Assembly: GCA_023417315.1 (NCBI GenBank)
Contig: JAEZFW010000068.1
Span: 81,023 to 145,022 of the forward strand
Length of the DNA stretch: 64,000 nt
Direction of reading: 5' to 3'
From: Pseudomonadota bacterium
GTDB taxonomy: Bacteria; Pseudomonadota; Gammaproteobacteria; Steroidobacterales; Steroidobacteraceae
The notes below the pieces were generated by a model. It was not told where the DNA came from. It worked only from the letters and a program-made list of their open reading frames with translations, and did not search any database. How positions within the stretch are numbered: the first letter of the stretch is position 1; every line of letters begins with the position of its first letter. A program made the translations under genes and the position numbers. Positions 8,826 to 17,876 of this stretch are shown one piece after another.

Positions 8826-9813
8826 GAGCCATCATCCCTTCGACCGCAGCGATGATCTGTGCCACCTGTGGAAGCGCGGCCTCTTCCATATGCTTTGCGT
8901 AGGGAACCGGGACCTCGACGCTGCAAATGCGCTGGACGGGCGCATCGAGGTCATAGAAGGCCTGCTCCATGATTCGCATGGCCACTTCCGCGGCCACATT
9001 CACGCTGCGCCAAGCTTCGTCGACGATCACTGCGCGATGCGTACGTCGCACCGACTCGAGGAAGGTCCATTCATCGAGCGGTCTGAGCGCGCGCAAATCG
9101 ACGACCTCCGCCTCGATGCCTTTGCGCGCAAGTATTTCCGCCGCTTCCAAGCACTTGTACAAGCTCGCGCCATAGGTAATGAGCGAGACGTCTCGTCCGG
9201 CGCGTCGGATGATCGCATGCTCAATATCCACGGCGCTGCCCGTACGCTCCCCCTGCACGTTGTAGAGATTCATGTGCTCGAAGATCAGCACGGGGTCGCG
9301 GTACTTCAATGCAGCCGCAAGCATGCCGGCGGCGTCGTCGATCGTGGCCGGCACGACGATGCGCAGGCCTGGAATGTGGCTGTACCAGCCCTCGAGACTA
9401 TGTGAGTGCTGAGCTGCGACTTGCCTTCCAGCACCCGTTGCCATGCGTATGACGAGCGGCACAGGACATTGGCCAGCGGACATGTGGCTCAACGTCGCGG
9501 CCGTATTCAAGATCTGGTCGAGCGCGAGCAGGCTGAAGTTGACCGTCATGATCTCGACGATCGGGCGCATCCCTGCGAGGGCCGCTCCGATGCCCGCGCC
9601 GACGAACGCCGATTCGGACAGCGGCGTATCGCGGATGCGCTCTTCGCCGAACTCTTCCAAGAGTCCCTTCGTCACGGCGAAGCAGCCGCCGTAGTGGCCC
9701 ACATCCTCGCCCATGACAAACACGCGAGGATCGTTCAGCAACGCTGTGCGCAATCCTTCACGAACCGCTTCTCGATACGTCAGTGTTCGAACAGTGTCGG
9801 CTTGCGCGCTCAC
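8815..9813 (-). CDS. 2-oxoacid dehydrogenase E1 beta subunit
   Basis: This is a 332-residue transketolase-like beta subunit. Recognisable parts are VMGEDVGHYGG near residue 33, RIRDTPLSESAFVGAGIGAA, the middle QHSHSLEGWYSHIPGLRIV, and the C-terminal VDEAWRSVNVAAEV. With E1 alpha it forms the thiamine-diphosphate-dependent decarboxylase of pyruvate- or acetoin-dehydrogenase type. It starts with GTG, whose bases overlap the E1-alpha stop (GTGA), another sign of tight coupling. Subunit split (alpha plus beta) differs from the single-chain AceE used by most Gammaproteobacteria for central metabolism, so this is probably an accessory complex. Confidence 0.92.
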   Translation of the reverse strand: MSAQADTVRTLTYREAVREGLRTALLNDPRVFVMGEDVGHYGGCFAVTKGLLEEFGEERIRDTPLSESAFVGAGIGAALAGMRPIVEIMTVNFSLLALDQILNTAATLSHMSAGQCPVPLVIRMATGAGRQVAAQHSHSLEGWYSHIPGLRIVVPATIDDAAGMLAAALKYRDPVLIFEHMNLYNVQGERTGSAVDIEHAIIRRAGRDVSLITYGASLYKCLEAAEILARKGIEAEVVDLRALRPLDEWTFLESVRRTHRAVIVDEAWRSVNVAAEVAMRIMEQAFYDLDAPVQRICSVEVPVPYAKHMEEAALPQVAQIIAAVEGMMAHAD

Positions 9814-10805
9814 AGGCCGGCCTCCGCATAGATGAAACGCTGAAGCTCCTCGATCGGCTCGAGCGCGGAACGTTCCGCGTAGGCAACCGCCTCCTCGACT
9901 TCCGCTTCAGCGGCGCGCTTCAACTCGAGAAAGTCAGCTTCGGTCATGAGACCGGCGGCTTTGAGCTTGCGGGTCAACGTGATGAGCGGGCCCTTTTCCT
10001 CCCACTCTTTGACTTCATCTTTGCTCCGATAGAGCTGCGGGTCGTACATCGAATGGGCGCGCAGACGATACGTACGCGCCTCCATGAACGCCGGCGCGCT
10101 GCTCGTGCGCACATAGTCGATGAGCTCGCGTGCTCTTCGCTCGATCTCGAGCACGTCCATCCCATCGACGCTCTGCATTCGCACGCGATAGGCTGCGAGC
10201 TTGGCAGCGAAGTCGGTCTGCGCATGCGAGCGCGCGAGCGCCGTGCCCATTGCGTAGTAGTTGTTCTCGCAAACGAACAGCACGGGCAAGCTCCACAGCG
10301 ATGCCAAGTTCATCGACTCGTGAAATTCGCCCTCCGCAGCCGCGCCTTCGCCGAAGAAACATACGGCGATGGCATCGCTCTTTTGGAGCTTCTCCGCCAA
10401 ACCGAAGCCGAGCGCGAGCGGCAGGCACCCGCCGACGATCGCGTGACCGCCGTAGAATCGTTTGTCGATATCGAAGATGTGCATCGATCCGCCGCGGCCG
10501 CGGCAACAGCCGTCGACCTTGCCGAACAGCTCGGCCATGATCTTCGGCATCGACACGCCGCGCGCGAGCGCGTGGCCGTGCTCGCGATACGTGCCGACGA
10601 TCGAGTCCTGCGGCAAGAGCGATTGCATGATGCCAACCGCCACACCTTCCTCGCCGTTGTACAGGTGCAGAAAGCCGCGGATCTTGCCGCCGCTATACAA
10701 CTCCGCGCATCGATCCTCGAAACTGCGTATGCGCAACATTTGCGCGAGCAGCTTCAGCGCATGCTCGCGCGAAACCTCGATCTGCTCTTTCGCTTGCGCA
10801 ACCAT
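9810..10805 (-). CDS. 2-oxoacid dehydrogenase E1 alpha subunit
   Basis: This is a 331-residue alpha subunit. The thiamine diphosphate motif begins with GEGAAAEGEF and ends with CENN, the G-D/E-G...NN pattern. GGSMHIFD and YREHGHALARG are typical of the PdhA/AcoA family, and the phosphorylation-loop region RLRAHSMYD is present. It sits six nt after the acs-like gene stop and overlaps the E1-beta start. It should decarboxylate a 2-oxoacid and reductively acylate the E2 lipoyl group. PdhA and AcoA cannot be separated by eye. Confidence 0.92.
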   Translation of the reverse strand: MVAQAKEQIEVSREHALKLLAQMLRIRSFEDRCAELYSGGKIRGFLHLYNGEEGVAVGIMQSLLPQDSIVGTYREHGHALARGVSMPKIMAELFGKVDGCCRGRGGSMHIFDIDKRFYGGHAIVGGCLPLALGFGLAEKLQKSDAIAVCFFGEGAAAEGEFHESMNLASLWSLPVLFVCENNYYAMGTALARSHAQTDFAAKLAAYRVRMQSVDGMDVLEIERRARELIDYVRTSSAPAFMEARTYRLRAHSMYDPQLYRSKDEVKEWEEKGPLITLTRKLKAAGLMTEADFLELKRAAEAEVEEAVAYAERSALEPIEELQRFIYAEAGL

Positions 10806-10811
10806 GCTGGA

Positions 10812-12650
10812 TCAGCCGCTCGCGGACGCGATGTTGGCTGGCTGCTCGAGCGTCGAAAGATCGCCTTCTGGAAGGCCGAGCGCCCGTGCGCGCAGCAACC
10901 GACGCATGATCTTGCCGCTGCGCGTACGCGGCAGCGATGCCGTGAACTCGATCTCGCGCGGAGCCAGCGCCGCCCCGAGCAAACGCCTGCCGTGCGCGAT
11001 GATCTCGAGACGCAACTCATCCGTTCCATCGAAACCCGGCTTCAACTCGATGATCCCCTTGACCACCTGCCCCACCACTGGATCCGGCAAACCAATCACG
11101 GCGGACTGCATCACGGCGGGGTGCTGATTCAACGTACATTCAAGCTCGAACGGGCTGATGAGGTGGCCCGCGGATTTGATGATGTCGTCGCTGCGGCCGA
11201 TGAACCAGAAGTTCCCTTCGCTGTCGCGGCGGGCTTGATCGCCCGAGAAGTACCAGCCGTCCGCGAACGCGCCGCGGTATCGTGCCTCGTCGTTCAGATA
11301 CGTCTTGAACAGCGAAGGCCAGCCAGGCCGCAACACGATTTCTCCGATCTCATCGGGTCCCAGCAATTCGACACGGCCATCATCGGTATGCCGCGCGATC
11401 GCTGCTTCGACGCCCGGGACGACGCGTCCCATCGAGCCCGGCGAGATGGGTTCAGCGAGGAAGTTCGCGATCATGATGGCGCCGGTTTCCGTCTGCCACC
11501 ACGTGTCGTGCACGGGCAGTCCGAACACTTCCAGACCCCACGTCACCGCCTCGGGATTCAGCGGTTCTCCCACGCTCGCGATCAAACGCAGAGCCGGGTA
11601 CTGGTACTGCTTCGCGAGCTCGACGCCTGCTTTCATCAGCATGCGAATCGCTGTCGGCGCCGTGTACCACACCGAAACCTGCTGCTCCGATAGCAATCGA
11701 TACCAACGTTCGACTTCCATCTCCTCTCGATCGACGAGGACGCTGACGCCGCAGGTGAGCGGTGCGATCACGCCATAGGACATGCCCGTCACCCAGCCCG
11801 GATCCGCTGTGCACCAGAATGTATCGTGCGGATGCAGGTCCAGAACGAGTCGCGCGGTCGCGTAGTGCGCGATGACCGCGCGATGCACATGCACGACTCC
11901 TTTCGGTTTCCCGGTCGTGCCACTCGTAAAATGCAGGAGCGCCGGATCTTCGGGATCCATCGGTACGGTGTCGAAGCGGTCGGATGCGCTCGCGAGCTTC
12001 GCCGCAAAATCGAGCGCGCCGGTTGGCAGCGGTGTGTCGTCCTCGCGAATCACGAGCACGTGCTGCAATGCCGGCAGCGAGGAGCGAATCGGCGCGACTT
12101 TTCGCAAGTACAGACGCTGTGTCGTGACGAGCACACGGGCCTGAGATAGCTCGAGGCGAGAGCGAATCGGCTCGGGTCCAAATGCCGAGAAGAGCGAACA
12201 CAGCACGTTCCCGGCCTTCAGCGTACCGAGCACGGCGATGAAGAGCTCGGGGCACCGGCCAAGAAGCGTCGCGGTGACCGCCCCTGGCGGCACGTCGAGC
12301 TCGCGTAGCAGATTCGCAAACTGATTCGCTCGCTCGAGCAGCTCGCCGTAAGTCAAGTCCACGACCGAATAGTCGCGCGCGATGAAGCGGGTTGCGAGCT
12401 TGTGCGGCGCAAGCGTCGCCGGGCGATCGATGGCAACCTGCGCGATGTTCATGCGCTCATCTGCGCGTTCGAACAGCTCCTTCTGCAGTCTGTCCCACGA
12501 GAAGCGACGGCGGCTGCCATCGTAGTCGGTCAGATTGGGACGAACACCCCCGAGCGTCGCTTTCTCAATTCGACCCCATGTACGTTGGACATGAGCGCCA
12601 TGGGCACCACTCGGCTCCATCGGGTGAGCAACGTTCTCTTGGTGCATCAT
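10812..12650 (-). CDS. Acetyl-CoA synthetase-like AMP-forming ligase
   Basis: This 612-residue ANL-family ligase resembles the AcsA branch. The P-loop reads HFTSGTTGKPKGVVH at about residue 235. The acetate-CoA ligase signature WCTADPGWVTGMSYG follows, then DTWWQTETGAIMIAN, WYFSGDQARRD, the hinge GRSDDIIKSAGH, and the catalytic Lys in RTRSGKIMRR. Two tandem ATGs occur at 12650 and 12647 after GAGGG. It is shorter than housekeeping Acs (about 650). It heads the acs-E1alpha-E1beta-E2-ACP operon, which would feed acetyl-CoA from acetate and from a 2-oxoacid. Acetate or propionate is the likely substrate. Confidence 0.88.
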   Translation of the reverse strand: MMHQENVAHPMEPSGAHGAHVQRTWGRIEKATLGGVRPNLTDYDGSRRRFSWDRLQKELFERADERMNIAQVAIDRPATLAPHKLATRFIARDYSVVDLTYGELLERANQFANLLRELDVPPGAVTATLLGRCPELFIAVLGTLKAGNVLCSLFSAFGPEPIRSRLELSQARVLVTTQRLYLRKVAPIRSSLPALQHVLVIREDDTPLPTGALDFAAKLASASDRFDTVPMDPEDPALLHFTSGTTGKPKGVVHVHRAVIAHYATARLVLDLHPHDTFWCTADPGWVTGMSYGVIAPLTCGVSVLVDREEMEVERWYRLLSEQQVSVWYTAPTAIRMLMKAGVELAKQYQYPALRLIASVGEPLNPEAVTWGLEVFGLPVHDTWWQTETGAIMIANFLAEPISPGSMGRVVPGVEAAIARHTDDGRVELLGPDEIGEIVLRPGWPSLFKTYLNDEARYRGAFADGWYFSGDQARRDSEGNFWFIGRSDDIIKSAGHLISPFELECTLNQHPAVMQSAVIGLPDPVVGQVVKGIIELKPGFDGTDELRLEIIAHGRRLLGAALAPREIEFTASLPRTRSGKIMRRLLRARALGLPEGDLSTLEQPANIASASG

Positions 12651-12715
12651 CTGACCCTCGTACCGTCGCGAGGCGAGTGTTGACTAGATGCGTGGCCTGC
12701 TGAATGGGGAAAAGC

Positions 12716-12730
12716 CCCTAACGACTAGGG
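12716..12730. promoter_or_regulatory. Inverted repeat CCCTA-N5-TAGGG upstream of the acs-like operon
   Basis: Arms CCCTA (12716-12720) and TAGGG (12726-12730) lie 66 nt before the acs-like start, between that gene and the end of the glucan phosphorylase gene. The site contains CCTAAC, a hexamer repeated in the inverted repeat upstream of the UspA gene at 25.76 kb. It is a candidate operator; no regulator gene is identified in the window. Confidence 0.3.
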
Positions 12731-12806
12731 ACGCTCAGCACAAGTCCTTTGGTGCAGCCGCATCATGCAAAGCCGCCCGCGAGCATTCGCGTTTGCTGCA
12801 TGGCCG

Positions 12807-14519
12807 TTACTCGAGATATGCCTCAGTGGCATAGCGACGCATCATGCGATGACTGTTGAAGTACGAAGCATTCTTGCTGATCGCACCCTTCATGAGATTC
12901 GCCCACCTGCTACGTTCGTGATCATAGAAAAGAGGCAGGATCGTATTCTCGAGCTTGTCGTACAGGGCACGTGCATCCGTGGCCGTGACTCCCGAGGATT
13001 CAATCGCCCACCCGGTGCTCCCCTCGATGCATCCTTCGATCCACCACCCATCGAGGACGGATAGATTCGGTACGCCATTGAAAGCGGCCTTCATGCCGCT
13101 CGTCCCCGATGCCTCGAGCGGCGGAAGCGGGGTGTTCAGCCACACATCTGCGCCCGCTACGAAGAGCTGCGCAAGCGCGAGATCGTAGTTGGGCAGATAC
13201 ACGACGGTCACGAGCCCGGAGAGCGCCCGAGCGTAGGTATGAAGCTGCGCAATCAATTCCTTGCCTCGTTCATCGCGTGGATGCGCCTTTCCCGCAACCA
13301 CGATGCTGAACGGATGGTTGCGCGCGATCGCTTTAACGCGCTCGAGGTCTACGAACATCAAATCGGGCCGCTTATAAGCCGTCATGCGGCGCGCGAAACC
13401 GAGGATCGGCACGTCGGCCGCGAGCGAGATGCCCGTTCTCATCCGTACGTGCTCGATGAGCTGGTGTTTCGCCTGAACATGCGCATCCCACAACTGCTCA
13501 TCCGGTACCGAACCATCGACGCGCACCAGCAGCTCGGGCTCGTGGCACCAGCTCGGAACGTAGCGATCGTAGAGTCGCCGAAAGCTCTCGCATGCCCAGG
13601 TGTAGGGATGTACGCCATTCGTGATTGCGTGAACTCGATAGCCAGGGAACATGCTCCTCGAGATTTCCGCGTGGCGCTCGGCTACGCCGTTGACGTACTC
13701 GCTCAAGTTCAACGCGAGCCGCGTCATGTTGAGATCGTTCTCTCCAGCCAGTCGTTGAAGCGTGGCGCGCTCGATGAAATCGCTGTTCCCTGGTTGCGGC
13801 TCTCTCAGAATGCGTGTGACGAGCTCGTAGGAGAAGCGATCGTGACCTGCCTCGACGGGCGTATGGGTGGTGAAGCAACACAGATCGCGCGTTCGTGGCA
13901 GGTCGTAGCGCGATTCGCCAGGAAGCACGTGCTCAGGCGGATACGCGTACCTGCGCAGCAGCTCGATGCCCAGTAAGGCGGAATGTCCCTCATTTAGATG
14001 GTACTGGCGAATCTGAAATCCGAGCGCGTGCAAGAGACGCACCCCACCGACGCCCAGGACGATCTCCTGCTTGAGTCGGTAGGCGTCGTCGCCTCCATAT
14101 AGATAGTGAGTGATCTCGCGATCCTGCGGTGCATTCTCCGGCAGGTCGGTATCGAGCAGCAGAACGGGCTGACGGCTTCCCCAATGACTTTCGAGGACGT
14201 ATAACCACGCGCTGACCCATACGAGGCGAGCTTCGATCGGCACGGCGACCTTCGCTTCCAGCATGCGCGCCCAAGTCTTGGGCTCCCAAGGATCGGGCCG
14301 ATCAATCTGTCGGCCCTCAGCATCGATCTGTTGACGAAAATATCCAGCACGACTGACGAGACTCACCGCCACGAGCGGCAATCCCAAGTCGGCGGCGGAG
14401 CGCATCGTGTCGCCGGCCAGAATGCCTAAGCCCCCAGCGTAGGTGGGAATCTCATTGCGAAGCGCGATCTCCATGGAGAAGTACGCAACGCGTGGTTCAA
14501 AGATGAACTCATCGACCAT
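12807..14519 (-). CDS. glgP: Alpha-glucan (glycogen) phosphorylase, short form
   Basis: This 570-residue enzyme releases glucose-1-phosphate from alpha-glucan. The start MVDEFIFEPRVAYFSMEIAL is characteristic of the short bacterial alpha-glucan phosphorylases. YHLNEGHSALLGIEL is a conserved active-site part, and the pyridoxal phosphate Lys lies in EASGTSGMKAAFNG. ATG 14519 is chosen because the family begins there; an in-frame TTG at 14567 only adds non-conserved residues. It is convergent with nothing and reads toward the acs-like operon. In proteobacterial stress or low-oxygen clusters this gene often accompanies acetyl-CoA enzymes, consistent with using stored glycogen when respiration is limited. 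Confidence 0.9.
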   Translation of the reverse strand: MVDEFIFEPRVAYFSMEIALRNEIPTYAGGLGILAGDTMRSAADLGLPLVAVSLVSRAGYFRQQIDAEGRQIDRPDPWEPKTWARMLEAKVAVPIEARLVWVSAWLYVLESHWGSRQPVLLLDTDLPENAPQDREITHYLYGGDDAYRLKQEIVLGVGGVRLLHALGFQIRQYHLNEGHSALLGIELLRRYAYPPEHVLPGESRYDLPRTRDLCCFTTHTPVEAGHDRFSYELVTRILREPQPGNSDFIERATLQRLAGENDLNMTRLALNLSEYVNGVAERHAEISRSMFPGYRVHAITNGVHPYTWACESFRRLYDRYVPSWCHEPELLVRVDGSVPDEQLWDAHVQAKHQLIEHVRMRTGISLAADVPILGFARRMTAYKRPDLMFVDLERVKAIARNHPFSIVVAGKAHPRDERGKELIAQLHTYARALSGLVTVVYLPNYDLALAQLFVAGADVWLNTPLPPLEASGTSGMKAAFNGVPNLSVLDGWWIEGCIEGSTGWAIESSGVTATDARALYDKLENTILPLFYDHERSRWANLMKGAISKNASYFNSHRMMRRYATEAYLE

Positions 14520-14907
14520 GACGCATCCCGCACGCACTTTCGGTACGCACGGAGTGTCACTTCCCAATCGCGGATGCTGTATGCGTGGATGCGCGTAGCG
14601 GATTCCCGCTGCGCTACGACATGTGGATCCAAAAGCCGCGCTAGGTAGTGTGTCTGAGCGAATAGGGATTATCTCTAGATGCGGTCAGATGGAGGGAGTT
14701 CTACAACAACCCCGGCATTGCCGTGGAGAGATCCATGAGAACGCGACATCCGACGATCATCGAGGTGCGGCGTTGTCCAGCGATTTGAGGACAGGCACGC
14801 CTCTGTGCGAGCGCGCCACCATCCTCACGTGTGCACTTGCGCGACTAGGCGTTGCAGACTGAAGAGCTTGGGTTTAGCGCAGGTGAGGAGCGCGTTCGAG
14901 AGACGTC
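14520..14907. promoter_or_regulatory. Divergent intergenic region between glgP and the acyl-AMP ligase fusion
   Basis: This 388-nt gap must hold promoters for both flanking genes. No clear sigma-70 pair stands out. The octamer CGACTAGG at 14843-14850 is shared with the site before the acs-like gene (12723-12730), and GAATAGGGATT lies at 14659-14669. No open frame here looks like a gene. Confidence 0.3.
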
Positions 14908-17847
14908 ATGAGTCCGGTCACTGACGCTGCCGACTCGAGCGAGCGGCTGATCGACATCGCACGTGCGACCGTTGCAGAGCTGCGGCAGCAGGACGCAGGC
15001 GCGCTTCGCCCTACCCTGGATAGCACGCTCGAGCGCGATCTAGGTCTCGATAGTCTCGCTCGCGTGGAGTTGTTCGCGCGTATCGAGCACGAGCTCGATG
15101 TCCGACTGCCCGAGTCCGTATTCGAGACCGCGGAGAACCTACGCGATATCGCAGCAGCGCTCGAACGCCTGCCCAGCGCTCGCGAGATATCAGGTGCGCA
15201 CCTTGAAGAGCGCAAGGTTGAGATCGCCGGCACCGCACCCCCGCAGTCGATCGGTACGCTGACCCAGGTGCTTCGCTGGCACGCCGATCGGGATGCGGAC
15301 TTCGGCCAGATCACGATCTGCGAGGATGAGCGCGAAGAAGTTCTCACCTACGATTCGCTGCTGCGCGATGCTCGCTTCGTTGCGGGCGGCTTGCAGCATG
15401 CGCGGGTTGAGCCAGGTGAGGCAGTCGCCTTGATGTTGCCTACGAGTCGCGAGTACTTCTGCTCGTTCTTTGGAATTCTGCTTGCGGGCGCGGTGCCCGT
15501 CCCGCTCTATCCTCCGACTCGCATTAGTCAAATCGAAGAGCACGTGCGCAGGCATGCCGGCATTCTCGCGAACGCTGGCGCGGTCGCTCTCATCACAACG
15601 GCGGCGATGCGTAGGTTAGCTGGCCTTCTGAGGATGCACGCGCCATGTCTCAAGATGATCAGGACAACTGAAGAGCTCTATTCATCGAATCTGGACCCAA
15701 CGGCGGTCCACGTGCGAGCCGACTCGATTGCGCTGCTCCAGTACACATCCGGAAGCACCGGACAGCCGAAAGGGGTCACGCTCACGCATTCCAATCTGCT
15801 ATCGAACATCACTGCGCTCGGTAGCGCACTCGAGGTCAGTCCGGACGATGTCTTCGTGAGCTGGCTTCCGCTGTATCACGACATGGGACTCATCGGTGCC
15901 TGGCTCGGCACACTGTATTTCGGGATTCCGCTCATCGTCATGTCTCCCCTCGCCTTTCTGACCCGGCCCGTGCGTTGGCTCGAACGCATCCACCGTCATC
16001 GAGGCACGCTGTCCGCCGCGCCCAACTTTGCGTACGAGCTGTGCTTGAAGCGCGCAACGGATGAGGAGCTTGCCAGTTTGAGCTTGAGCTCATGGCGACT
16101 CGCGATGAACGGGTCGGAGGCTGTCATGCCCCAGACGCTCTTCAGATTCCACGACCGGTTCGCACGTTGTGGCCTGCGACGCGATGCGCTGACGCCGGTG
16201 TATGGGCTCGCGGAGTGCTCGGTCGGTTTGACGGTCCCGCCGCTTCGGCGAGGGCCGCTGATCGATGTGATCGAACGCGACGCGCTCGTGCAGCACGGGA
16301 TTGCAGAACCCGCTGGATCGCGCACCAGTAAGACACTCTCGTTCGTCTCGTGCGGGCGAGCGATCGCGCGCCACGAAGTGCGCATCGTGAACGATGCCGG
16401 GCTGCCGCTCGCGGAACGGCAAGAAGGTCGCTTGGAGTTTCGCGGTCCATCTGCCACGCAAGGCTACTATCGCAACGAAGAAGCCACGAGCAAGCTGATC
16501 CACTCGGGCTGGCTGGATAGCGGCGATCGCGCTTACATCGCGAATGGGGAGATCTACGTCACCGGGCGCATCAAAGACATCATTATTCGCGCTGGCCGAC
16601 ATCTCCATCCGGATGAGGTGGAAGCCCACGTCGGTGCGATCCCGGGTGTTCGCAAAGGATGTGTCGCCGTCTTCGGCAGCACTGACGCAGCGAGCGGAAC
16701 GGAACGTGTCGTCGTACTCGCAGAGACGAGGCTCGAGGAGATGAACGCACGTGAGCAACTGCGAAACGCCATCGTTGGGGCCGTTGTCGAGCTCATCGGT
16801 GAGCCGCCTGATGAGGTGGTGTTGGCCGCGCCTCACACCGTGCTCAAGACATCGAGCGGCAAGATTCGCAGGGCCGCCACGCGGGATCTATATGAATCGA
16901 AAACTCACCCGATCGCTCGAGCGCCTTGGCTGCAACTGCTGCGCCTCGCGCTGGGAGCGGTACGTCCAGTCTCGCGCCGGCGCCTGCGGCAAGCACTCGA
17001 TCTTCTCTACGCAATGTACTTTTGGACATGGTTCGCTGTGCTCGGAGGCGCCACGTTCCTCATCGCTTTGCTGCCTTTGTCGCGGCGGGCGATCTGGTCG
17101 ATCGGGCACCGCAGCGCACGCGTGTTCCTGCGCGTGGCGCGTTTGCCGCTCACGATCGACGGTGCTGCACCGACCGATGCGACGGGCGTGATCGTCGTGG
17201 CCAACCACAGCAGCTATCTCGACGGCCTGTACCTGCTCGCTGCGCTTCCTCACGCGTACCGTTTCGTTGTGAAGCGCGAGCTTGCTCGCATGCCGCTCGT
17301 AGGACTGTTCTTGAAATGGCTCGGTTCGGTATTCGTCGAGCGCTTCGAGATACGCGCCGGAGTGAAGGACGCCCATCACATTGCGAATCTCGTCGCGCGC
17401 GGCGACTCGTGCATCTTCTTTCCCGAGGGTACCTTCGCAGCTGCACCCGGATTGCTGCCATTCCATCTAGGGGCATTTGCAGCCGCCGTGGAAGCAGCGC
17501 ACCCGATCGTGCCGATCGCGTTGCGGGGCGCGCGAGCAGTGCTTCGCGATGACGACTGGCAGCCTCGGCGCCGAGCGGTCAGCGTGCACATCGGCGCACC
17601 CCTCGAGGCCTCCGCGGGACGCAATAGCTTCACCGCGACCGTCGCACTGCGCGATGCCGCTCGCGGATACCTCCTCGCCCATTGCGGCGAACCGGACATG
17701 GCTCGCTCGCCGCCGACTTCATCGGGCGTTGACGCAGAGCAAACACAAGCGCGATGCGGCGAGCAGGCCAAGGTCGACTTGGCGGGAACCCGCAACCTCA
17801 TCCGAATAGTCCCTCAATCGCGCGGCTCAAGCCGCGACTATAAATAG
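14908..17847 (+). CDS. Fusion: ACP domain, fatty acyl-AMP ligase, PlsC-type acyltransferase
   Basis: The 979-residue protein joins three activities. Residues about 10-90 form an ACP domain (phosphopantetheine Ser49 in GLDSLARVEL). Residues about 110-680 form an ANL acyl-AMP ligase of FAAL type, with LLQYTSGSTGQPKGVTLTH at about 275, YHDMGLIGAWL, YGLAECSVGL and GDRAYIANGEIYVTGR. A hydrophobic segment at 700-735 is followed by a lysophospholipid acyltransferase domain with NHSSYLDG (about 768) and FFPEGTF (about 838). The layout suggests activation of a free fatty acid, loading on its own ACP domain and transfer to a lipid acceptor at the membrane. The last nine residues are encoded by a REP-like palindrome. 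Confidence 0.9.
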   Translation: MSPVTDAADSSERLIDIARATVAELRQQDAGALRPTLDSTLERDLGLDSLARVELFARIEHELDVRLPESVFETAENLRDIAAALERLPSAREISGAHLEERKVEIAGTAPPQSIGTLTQVLRWHADRDADFGQITICEDEREEVLTYDSLLRDARFVAGGLQHARVEPGEAVALMLPTSREYFCSFFGILLAGAVPVPLYPPTRISQIEEHVRRHAGILANAGAVALITTAAMRRLAGLLRMHAPCLKMIRTTEELYSSNLDPTAVHVRADSIALLQYTSGSTGQPKGVTLTHSNLLSNITALGSALEVSPDDVFVSWLPLYHDMGLIGAWLGTLYFGIPLIVMSPLAFLTRPVRWLERIHRHRGTLSAAPNFAYELCLKRATDEELASLSLSSWRLAMNGSEAVMPQTLFRFHDRFARCGLRRDALTPVYGLAECSVGLTVPPLRRGPLIDVIERDALVQHGIAEPAGSRTSKTLSFVSCGRAIARHEVRIVNDAGLPLAERQEGRLEFRGPSATQGYYRNEEATSKLIHSGWLDSGDRAYIANGEIYVTGRIKDIIIRAGRHLHPDEVEAHVGAIPGVRKGCVAVFGSTDAASGTERVVVLAETRLEEMNAREQLRNAIVGAVVELIGEPPDEVVLAAPHTVLKTSSGKIRRAATRDLYESKTHPIARAPWLQLLRLALGAVRPVSRRRLRQALDLLYAMYFWTWFAVLGGATFLIALLPLSRRAIWSIGHRSARVFLRVARLPLTIDGAAPTDATGVIVVANHSSYLDGLYLLAALPHAYRFVVKRELARMPLVGLFLKWLGSVFVERFEIRAGVKDAHHIANLVARGDSCIFFPEGTFAAAPGLLPFHLGAFAAAVEAAHPIVPIALRGARAVLRDDDWQPRRRAVSVHIGAPLEASAGRNSFTATVALRDAARGYLLAHCGEPDMARSPPTSSGVDAEQTQARCGEQAKVDLAGTRNLIRIVPQSRGSSRDYK
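17821..17836. repeat. REP-like palindrome overlapping the 3' end of the fusion gene
   Basis: Arms CGCGGCT and AGCCGCG enclose a two-base loop, followed by ACTAT. The core (GTCGCGGCTTGAGCCGCG on the other strand) resembles the short REP-like palindromes common between genes of Xanthomonadales and Pseudomonas. Here it lies inside the coding region, just before the TAG at 17845. Confidence 0.5.
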
Positions 17848-17876
17848 CAGATGGAGCGATGCGAGGGGACGGACTC

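Noticed and set aside
9783..11693. 636-codon open frame on the plus strand
   Set aside because: It lies antisense to E1 alpha, the E1-beta start and the acs-like gene, has biased Arg/His/Gln content and no family motif; long antisense frames are common in GC-rich DNA.
16090..16836. 248-codon frame on the minus strand
   Set aside because: Antisense to the AMP-ligase domain; no motif or start signal.
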